This document shows, piece by piece, positions 6,525-11,317 of a DNA stretch of 11,317 nt. A program made the position numbers and the translations under genes. The stretch lies in the NCBI GenBank assembly GCA_016291915.1, contig JAEEZP010000143.1, positions 1 through 11,317 of the forward strand, written 5' to 3'. This DNA is from Prevotella sp. GTDB taxonomy: Bacteria; Bacteroidota; Bacteroidia; Bacteroidales; Bacteroidaceae. Below the pieces are notes generated by a model that had not been told where the DNA came from, searched no databases, and saw nothing but the letters and a program-made list of their open reading frames with translations. The number at the start of each line of letters is the position of its first letter. Position 1 is the stretch's first letter.

Positions 6525-7813
6525 TGAGAAAGATTTGCTCTACCCTACTCTGTTGTTGGTTCGCGGCCATCGCCATGGCTCAGACATCAGCTGACGATAC
6601 GCTTCAGCTGACGTCTGACAGTCTGATTGTGGCTGATCTGCGGAATGAGCATGTCACCTTCTCACACAACAACTCCGTGACGTTGCTATACAGTGGACAG
6701 GAGAAGTTCGACGATATGTTCAAGGCTATCCGTCAGGCAAAGAGCAGCATCCATCTGGAGTATTTCAATTTCCGTAACGACTCCATCGCCGACCTGCTCT
6801 TCGACCTGTTGGCAGAGAAGGTGAAAGAAGGTGTGGAGGTACGTGCTATCTTCGACGGCTTCGGCAATACCAGCAACAACCAACCGCTGAAAAAGAGACA
6901 TATAAAGAAACGTCGTGAGCAAGGTATCCAGTTGTACGAGTACAACCCCGTGAACTTCCCCTGGGTGAATGATATCATGGGCAGGGATCACCGTAAGATC
7001 GTGGTCATCGACGGGGTGATTGCCTACACCGGCGGTATGAACGTGGCCGACTATTATATCAAAGGTACTGATGTGGTGGGTGAATGGCGCGACCTCCATT
7101 GCCGTATAGAGGGTGAGGAGGTGAACACCCTGCAGCGGATCTTCATAAAAATGTGGAAACACGTTACGGGTGAACAACTTACGGGTGAGAAGTATTTCTG
7201 TTCTCCCGGTGACAAGGTAGCCTTCCACGGACTGAAACCTGACACGACAGCCACAGCAGGACATAAGATGGTGGGTATCATCAACCGTGAGCCTCATCGC
7301 ACCACGAAGATTATCCGCACGTTCTATAAGGGGTGTTTCAACCATGCGCAGGACAGCATTAAACTCGTGAACCCCTACTTCACCCTGATTCCCACGGTGA
7401 AGAAAGCCATCAAGAAAGCAATCAAGAGAGGGGTGAAGGTAGAACTGATGATTGCCGCCAACAGTGATATCCCCCTGACACCCGACTGCAGTTTCTACAA
7501 TATGCGTAAGCTGCAGAAGAAAGGTGCTGTGGTGTGGATCTACGAGCGGGGCTTCCACCACACGAAGATCATCATGGTTGACGGGAAGGTATGCACCGTG
7601 GGCAGTTCAAACCTCGATGCCCGTAGTCTGAAAGCCGACTATGAAGAGAATGCCGTGATCATCGATCCGTGCACGACGAAGGAGCTTGACAATATGTTTG
7701 AGCGGGATAAAGGCCATTCCTTCCTGTTGACGAAAGAGTCATGGAACAAATGGCGTACCCCCTGGCAGAAGATCCGCGGATGGTTTGCCCACCTGCTCAG
7801 TCCGTTCCTTTGA
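6521..7813 (+). CDS. Exported phospholipase D / cardiolipin-synthase-like protein
   Basis: PLD-superfamily enzyme, 430 residues, with both HxKxxxxD motifs: H157-R-K159...D164 (followed by GVIAYTGGMNVADYY) and H347-T-K349...D354 (followed by GKVCTVGSSNLDARSL). Two complete HKD motifs per chain are typical of bacterial cardiolipin synthases, which transfer a phosphatidyl group between phospholipids. Unlike canonical ClsA it has no pair of N-terminal membrane helices. It begins instead with a Sec-type signal peptide (MMRKI, hydrophobic core 8-18, likely cleavage after AMA at 18-20), so the mature enzyme should act in the periplasm or beyond. The reaction could be cardiolipin synthesis, headgroup exchange or hydrolysis. 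I choose the ATG at 6521, which overlaps the kdsD stop as ATGA; a TTG at 6512 is also in frame. The 3' end overlaps the convergent TPR gene by 17 bp. Confidence 0.9.
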   Translation: MMRKICSTLLCCWFAAIAMAQTSADDTLQLTSDSLIVADLRNEHVTFSHNNSVTLLYSGQEKFDDMFKAIRQAKSSIHLEYFNFRNDSIADLLFDLLAEKVKEGVEVRAIFDGFGNTSNNQPLKKRHIKKRREQGIQLYEYNPVNFPWVNDIMGRDHRKIVVIDGVIAYTGGMNVADYYIKGTDVVGEWRDLHCRIEGEEVNTLQRIFIKMWKHVTGEQLTGEKYFCSPGDKVAFHGLKPDTTATAGHKMVGIINREPHRTTKIIRTFYKGCFNHAQDSIKLVNPYFTLIPTVKKAIKKAIKRGVKVELMIAANSDIPLTPDCSFYNMRKLQKKGAVVWIYERGFHHTKIIMVDGKVCTVGSSNLDARSLKADYEENAVIIDPCTTKELDNMFERDKGHSFLLTKESWNKWRTPWQKIRGWFAHLLSPFL

Positions 7814-9965
7814 CCATATCACGCATCAGTATGATATCCAGCGGTGTGATACCATGGTCGTATAATGTCTGACGATCCGTATCAAACTCGTTCATCAACT
7901 GTTTATCATCGCGCGACAACTGTTGTTCTTCCAGGTACTGACGGAAGAACGCTACGGCTCCGTCGTAATCCTTCATAAACCACTTGCAATAACCGCTGTT
8001 CAGACAGTCGGCAGCTACGTGGTGCTCATGGGCCACCACCTGACGGTACATCTCATCAGCTTGTGCCAAGCGGTTCTGCCCCATCAGTGCCCAAGCCAGG
8101 ATGCGTTGGATATTCAGATCGTTCTCATCCTCGTAGTTCAGTCGGTAGAGTCGTTCTACAGCCTCATCGAAAGCATGTCGCCGACAAAGAGCCACACAAT
8201 AGTTCAGTTCATACTGTTTATTCTCGGGATTCATGAGGATGAGCTTCGAATAGAGTGCCTGTGCGTCCTCATAACGGTCCACCTGCATATAACTACGGGC
8301 GAGCATCGCCATCACACGGGTATTGTCCGGTTGACGGTCCATCAAGGGTTCTAAACGAAGGATCGCCTCGTCATAGTCGTTTTGATAATAGTAGGCACAG
8401 ACAGCGCGGTAGTAAAGACTGTCATTACTGTCATCAGTCATAAAAGGCGTTAGCATCGCAAGGCTGTCACCGTCGTGACGCTGATGGAAGAAGCGAGCCA
8501 GTTCTGTACGGAAATCACTGATCGCCATCTTGTCGAAACGCTCATCGTGCAGGAAGAGATAGCCTTTGTCAGCCAATGGCGAGCGCAGTTCAATGCGCAG
8601 ATGGAAGAGTCGGAAGAAACGATAGAGGTCCTGCAGGTACATCCTTCGGATATACGTGGGTGTCGTTATCGTCTCCGTCGGCACGGTAGGTCCTAACACA
8701 TCCGCATTACCCATCATCTCCTTCACGTTGTCGGGCAGTTGGTTCAGGATGGTAGAGATAGCCAATGTAAAACTGTATTTATCACTATCACAGAAAGGAC
8801 CGTTCTCTGCGATGTTACGCATCACCTGCATGGAGTTGAGTTTTTCCACCACCCCTGCAATGCCCGGATGCTGGATATAGAAAGGTGTGAACCAGTTGGA
8901 CAGGTCGTAGAAGAATGAGAACCTTTTCATCTGTGAGAAACCACCGAAATAGACGTCGGAACCCGCATTCTGCATCTGCTGCATCTGGTGGAGCATCTCC
9001 TCCACCTCAGCCATCTTCCGGTCGTCGGCTTCCGGATCGAGGATATCCTGCATCGGATCATCGTCTTTCTCCACGATACCGTCGCGGGTGATGCTGAACT
9101 GGTTGTTTTTGATGAGCGTAGGCATGATATCCCGTTGTATCGTCTCCGTATCTTTCTCCGCACTCACCGTGAAGAGCAGTTGTTTCTGCAGGTCTATCAA
9201 GTCGCGTGCCACCTCCTCGTCGGCAATCAGACGGTCAATCAGCTTTTGTTCCTCCGGTGTCAATGTCTTGTTCATGCTGAGTACCCAACCCACCAAGGCA
9301 CGCTGACGGATATATTCGTCGGTAGTCTCGCTGTACACCTCTGCAAGCGTTGAGAATTTCAGGGTGTCATACTCATTGATGCAAGCCAGCATGATAGCAG
9401 CTGTGATTACCAGTGCATCGTTGCTGTCGATGGTCGGTGAAAGGATCAACGACTTGTAGAATTCCGCATCGGCGGTGCGCCACTGGCGGGATATCAGCAA
9501 GGTATAGAAAAGACGTGACATCAGCTGCTGATGGTTCTTATACACCTCAGACAACTTCCCCGCATCAGCGCCAGACCAACCGTCGAGACTCGTCATCGCC
9601 ACATCCGTGACATAGTTCTCCAGCACATGGCGTATCTCGTCGTAACTCATCAACAACCGGTGGCGACGGGCTTCTGCAAAGAGATTCTCATGGACACAGC
9701 GCCATTCCGTCTCGTAATGGATGATGAAACGACGCATCCTGCCAAGCAGATCCTGATAGAGTTGTCCGCGCTGAGGATCATCAAATCCGCTGCGCATGTA
9801 CATCAGCATCCGTTGGTAGTCGGCCTTGATATCATCCAACTGCTCCCCTTTCGCCAGATAAGGCTCTTCGGCCATCAGCTGACTGGCAGCGTCTATGGCA
9901 TCGGAGAGTTGTTGCTGGTCGACGAGTAGCAGTGCTTCACGACATTTCTTCCTTACATCTTTCAT
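7797..9965 (-). CDS. Large cytoplasmic tetratricopeptide-repeat (TPR) protein of unknown function
   Basis: A 722-residue, helix-rich protein with no signal peptide or membrane segment, so probably cytoplasmic. The C-terminal part (about 515-690) contains several TPR-like repeats, for example ARSYMQVDRYEDAQALYSKL, LAWALMGQNRLAQADEMYRQ and CKWFMKDYDGAVAFFRQYL. These are typical scaffolds for protein-protein contacts. The N-terminal 500 residues match no domain I recognise. A Met/Gln-rich acidic helix (EEMLHQMQQMQ) near the middle is followed by aromatic-rich sequence (SFFYDLSNWFTPFY). I choose the ATG at 9965 because it overlaps the stop of the upstream lipoprotein gene by one base (TAATG), a coupling arrangement; an ATG four codons earlier (9977) is also possible. 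The lipoprotein partner suggests a common task, but nothing shows what it is. The 3' end overlaps the PLD-like gene head-on. Confidence 0.85.
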   Translation of the reverse strand: MKDVRKKCREALLLVDQQQLSDAIDAASQLMAEEPYLAKGEQLDDIKADYQRMLMYMRSGFDDPQRGQLYQDLLGRMRRFIIHYETEWRCVHENLFAEARRHRLLMSYDEIRHVLENYVTDVAMTSLDGWSGADAGKLSEVYKNHQQLMSRLFYTLLISRQWRTADAEFYKSLILSPTIDSNDALVITAAIMLACINEYDTLKFSTLAEVYSETTDEYIRQRALVGWVLSMNKTLTPEEQKLIDRLIADEEVARDLIDLQKQLLFTVSAEKDTETIQRDIMPTLIKNNQFSITRDGIVEKDDDPMQDILDPEADDRKMAEVEEMLHQMQQMQNAGSDVYFGGFSQMKRFSFFYDLSNWFTPFYIQHPGIAGVVEKLNSMQVMRNIAENGPFCDSDKYSFTLAISTILNQLPDNVKEMMGNADVLGPTVPTETITTPTYIRRMYLQDLYRFFRLFHLRIELRSPLADKGYLFLHDERFDKMAISDFRTELARFFHQRHDGDSLAMLTPFMTDDSNDSLYYRAVCAYYYQNDYDEAILRLEPLMDRQPDNTRVMAMLARSYMQVDRYEDAQALYSKLILMNPENKQYELNYCVALCRRHAFDEAVERLYRLNYEDENDLNIQRILAWALMGQNRLAQADEMYRQVVAHEHHVAADCLNSGYCKWFMKDYDGAVAFFRQYLEEQQLSRDDKQLMNEFDTDRQTLYDHGITPLDIILMRDMVKGTD
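7812..7859. repeat. Imperfect inverted repeat at the convergent gene ends
   Basis: GACCAT plus ATCAC (7812-7822) pairs with GTGAT and ATGGTC (7846-7850 and 7854-7859), 11 bp interrupted by a 3-nt bulge, around a 23-nt loop. The left arm begins in the stop codon of the PLD-like gene and the whole structure lies in the last codons of the opposing TPR gene. No T-run follows. It could mark the 3' end of either transcript or be chance. Confidence 0.35.
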
Positions 9966-10876
9966 TATTTCAACCATTTTTCAGCTTTGGAGATATTCTC
10001 TTCCGTGGGAGCGGTGGCACGGTGGAAGGTAGTCTTAGGCAATACTTTCAGCGTACGCTCGTCAGCTTTCGTAAACTGACTGATCAGCGAAGCATAGTGA
10101 GCCACCCCCTTCTTGTTGATCGAGTCGCAGGCAGCATTGTACCCTTTGACCAAAGCTTGTATCTGTTCTTGTCGGCGTTTGTTCTTCATCAGTTCTTCAC
10201 GCACCACCACAGCACCCATCTGCAGTTTTTTGTTCCTGCTGTCCATCAGTACCGGGTTCTTATACAACCGGGCGGTGGTAGCCTGTGGCTCGGTTAGAAT
10301 CACGGCATCCATCTCTTTGTTGATCAACATCTTCAGACGGATATTCGGGTCGTTGATCTGAACGCGGAAGACCATCTCCTGCTTCAGCTTCGCACTGTCA
10401 ACAGCCAGGTCGGAGAGGTAGTCGGTGACCGAGAAACGTGTCATGGCAATCATCTTATCTTCCAACTGCTTCAGTTGGGTAAGACGGGCAGAACGACTGC
10501 TGATCAGTTGCCAGTACGCATTGGTGGTGGTGAGATAATGGATAGGCGTTCCCTTACGTTTCATCCGTTGTGCCCTGACGATATCCGTCACGCACCCTTC
10601 GATCTTCTTCGTAGTAAGGGCTGCGTCGGCATCTATCTGACTGTTATATCCTTTGATGCGGATGTGGGCAGCCGTGTCGAAGAGTTCTTCCTCCACAGCC
10701 ACATAGAAAGGCAGACAGTCGAGGGTCGGCAGGGTACCGATCTTCAATGCTTCGGCATCCTGTTTCTGCTGTTGCTGTTGTTTGACCTTCCGGGCTTCCC
10801 GCTCTTTCTCGTACGATGAACCGCCACAGCCGCAAAGAACCGCTATGACCAGGAATAGTGCAATCTTTCTAAGCAT
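9965..10876 (-). CDS. Lipoprotein with a solute-binding-protein (NMT1/SsuA-like) fold
   Basis: A 303-residue predicted lipoprotein. MLRKIALFLVIAV leads into the lipobox L14-C15-G16-C17, with C17 as the lipidated residue, then a Gln-rich linker (QQQQQKQ at about 35-41) and a periplasmic domain. KIGTLPTLDCLPFYVAVEEE followed by an acidic/Gly stretch resembles the first lobe of ABC-type solute-binding proteins of the nitrate/sulfonate/thiamine-precursor kind. INDPNIRLKMLINKEMDAVIL matches the typical segment that samples the second lobe. The ligand is unknown. No permease or ATPase gene is beside it; the downstream partner is a cytoplasmic TPR protein, which is unusual for a transporter subunit. 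I use the ATG at 10876, since the frame's earlier initiator at 10885 is only TTG and the ATG gives a compact signal sequence. Confidence 0.8.
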   Translation of the reverse strand: MLRKIALFLVIAVLCGCGGSSYEKEREARKVKQQQQQKQDAEALKIGTLPTLDCLPFYVAVEEELFDTAAHIRIKGYNSQIDADAALTTKKIEGCVTDIVRAQRMKRKGTPIHYLTTTNAYWQLISSRSARLTQLKQLEDKMIAMTRFSVTDYLSDLAVDSAKLKQEMVFRVQINDPNIRLKMLINKEMDAVILTEPQATTARLYKNPVLMDSRNKKLQMGAVVVREELMKNKRRQEQIQALVKGYNAACDSINKKGVAHYASLISQFTKADERTLKVLPKTTFHRATAPTEENISKAEKWLK

Positions 10877-10896
10877 GATAATCAATATTGCCTTCG

Positions 10897-10956
10897 GCGA
10901 TCTTGCTCACGCTCGGCACAGCTCATGCAAGCATGGCTCTGCGCTCGCTCAATCGC
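10897..10956. repeat. Imperfect palindromic extragenic element
   Basis: The gap between the SDR gene and the lipoprotein gene contains CATGC-AA-GCATG (10924-10935) at its centre. Outward from it the sequence is partly self-complementary: GGCACAG on the left against CTCTGCGC on the right, then GCTCACGCTCG against GCTCGCTCA, ending in GCGAT (10897-10901) and ATCGC (10952-10956). Arms differ by a few inserted bases, so it is a bulged hairpin of about 60 nt. It resembles REP-type extragenic elements in size and GC content; family membership is not established. Confidence 0.5.
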
Positions 10957-10962
10957 AAAATT

Positions 10963-10983
10963 CTTCACTCTTAACTCTTCACT
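10963..10983. repeat. Three-unit heptamer tandem repeat
   Basis: CTTCACT, CTTAACT and CTTCACT stand head to tail at 10963-10969, 10970-10976 and 10977-10983, directly beyond the stop codon of the SDR gene (10985-10987). On the minus strand the units read AGTGAAG, AGTTAAG and AGTGAAG and are followed by AATTTTG. The 7-bp period is the same as in the repeats at 31-44 and 1414-1448. Confidence 0.7.
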
Positions 10984-10984
10984 T

Positions 10985-11317
10985 TTATTCTCTGACGATA
11001 TGTGAACCACTGGCTTGGTGAGTAGCCAGGATCAACACCTCAGCAATCTGCACGTGAGCAGGAGCACTGGCAGCATAGAAAGCTACGTCGGCGATATCAT
11101 CACCGGTGAGCGGTTTGATACCTTTATATACGTTGGCAGCCTTCTCCTCATCACCGTGGAAACGGGTGACACTGAAATTAGTCTCCACCAGTCCGGGCTT
11201 CAGGTTCGTCACCCGAACAGCTGAGTGAGACACGTCGATACGCAGTCCGTCGGTAAGTGCCTTCACAGCTGCCTTCGTAGCGCAATAGACATTCCCGTTG
11301 GCATAGGCAGCATCACC
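10985..11317 (-). CDS. Short-chain dehydrogenase/reductase, YdfG-like, C-terminal part
   Basis: The last 110 residues of an SDR-family NAD(P)-dependent oxidoreductase; the start lies beyond the right edge. The frame runs open to base 11317 and shows GNVYCATKAAVKAL with the catalytic Y-x3-K pair, then RVTNLKPGLVETNFSVTRF with the post-catalytic PG. It also shows PLTGDDIADVAFYAASAPAHVQI. This order and the ending ATHQASGSHIVRE align with my memory of E. coli YdfG, an NADP-dependent 3-hydroxy acid (L-allo-threonine/serine) dehydrogenase, so that subfamily is likely. The Rossmann nucleotide-binding half and the catalytic Ser are outside the window. It is followed on the same strand, after a 108-bp gap with repeats, by the lipoprotein gene; linkage in one transcript is uncertain. 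Confidence 0.92.
   Translation of the reverse strand, partial: GDAAYANGNVYCATKAAVKALTDGLRIDVSHSAVRVTNLKPGLVETNFSVTRFHGDEEKAANVYKGIKPLTGDDIADVAFYAASAPAHVQIAEVLILATHQASGSHIVRE

Noticed and set aside
6686..7561. Long minus-strand open frame (about 290 codons) opposite the PLD-like gene
   Set aside because: It lies entirely antisense to a gene with both HKD motifs intact, its translation is His/Thr/Val-rich low-similarity sequence with no motif, and such frames arise from codon bias on the other strand.
10730..10785. CTG/TTG-rich stretch as a microsatellite
   Set aside because: It encodes the Gln-rich linker after the lipoprotein's Cys17 with mixed CAG/CAA codons; too short and interrupted to be a notable repeat tract.
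1..11317. CRISPR array, insertion sequence, integrase, phage or toxin-antitoxin genes
   Set aside because: Both strands were read; no regularly spaced direct repeats, transposase or recombinase motifs, or small two-gene toxin modules were found.

Overview
The window looks like a chromosomal segment of a Bacteroidales bacterium, most likely a Prevotella relative. This rests on TAnnTTTG-type -7 promoter boxes between divergent genes, protein families with a Bacteroidetes flavour, intergenic DNA of 7-bp tandem repeats and short palindromes, and mid-range GC in coding DNA with AT-rich gaps. Genus assignment is inference. No rRNA, tRNA, CRISPR array, transposase or phage gene was seen, and the coding genes look like ordinary core chromosome.

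Layout: 1-307 has no convincing gene but holds a heptamer repeat, a perfect 13-bp hairpin and an AT-rich palindrome. On the minus strand follow a cation diffusion facilitator transporter (308-1411, with an Asn/Asp/Asp/Asp metal site suggesting Mn(II)-like specificity) and, upstream of it, a BadF/BadG-type amino-sugar kinase (1520-2326). A 97-bp divergent control region (2327-2423) carries two back-to-back -7 boxes embedded in an 11-bp inverted repeat. From it a plus-strand operon runs to 7813: a large MscS-type mechanosensitive channel, kdsA, kdsD and a signal-peptide-bearing phospholipase D/cardiolipin-synthase-like protein. Every junction in this operon overlaps (ATGA, 14 bp, ATGA). Its last gene collides tail-to-tail by 17 bp with a minus-strand unit. 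That unit encodes a lipoprotein with a solute-binding-protein fold (9965-10876), 1-nt coupled (TAATG) to a 722-residue cytoplasmic TPR protein (7797-9965). A gap with a palindrome and heptamer repeats (10877-10984) separates this unit from the C-terminal part of a YdfG-like short-chain dehydrogenase that runs off the right edge.

How the genes work together: KdsD makes arabinose-5-phosphate and KdsA condenses it with phosphoenolpyruvate to Kdo-8-phosphate, the precursor of the Kdo that links lipid A to core sugars. The channel protects the envelope from osmotic shock, and the PLD-family protein probably remodels phospholipids outside the cytoplasm. The plus-strand operon therefore reads as a cell-envelope module. 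The lipoprotein/TPR pair has no recognisable function and no ABC transporter beside it; it is the least explained coding unit here. Nothing in the window is convincingly a brand-new system. The items most worth a second look are the mirror-image divergent promoters, the heptamer repeats in three separate intergenic gaps, and the orphan lipoprotein/TPR pair.
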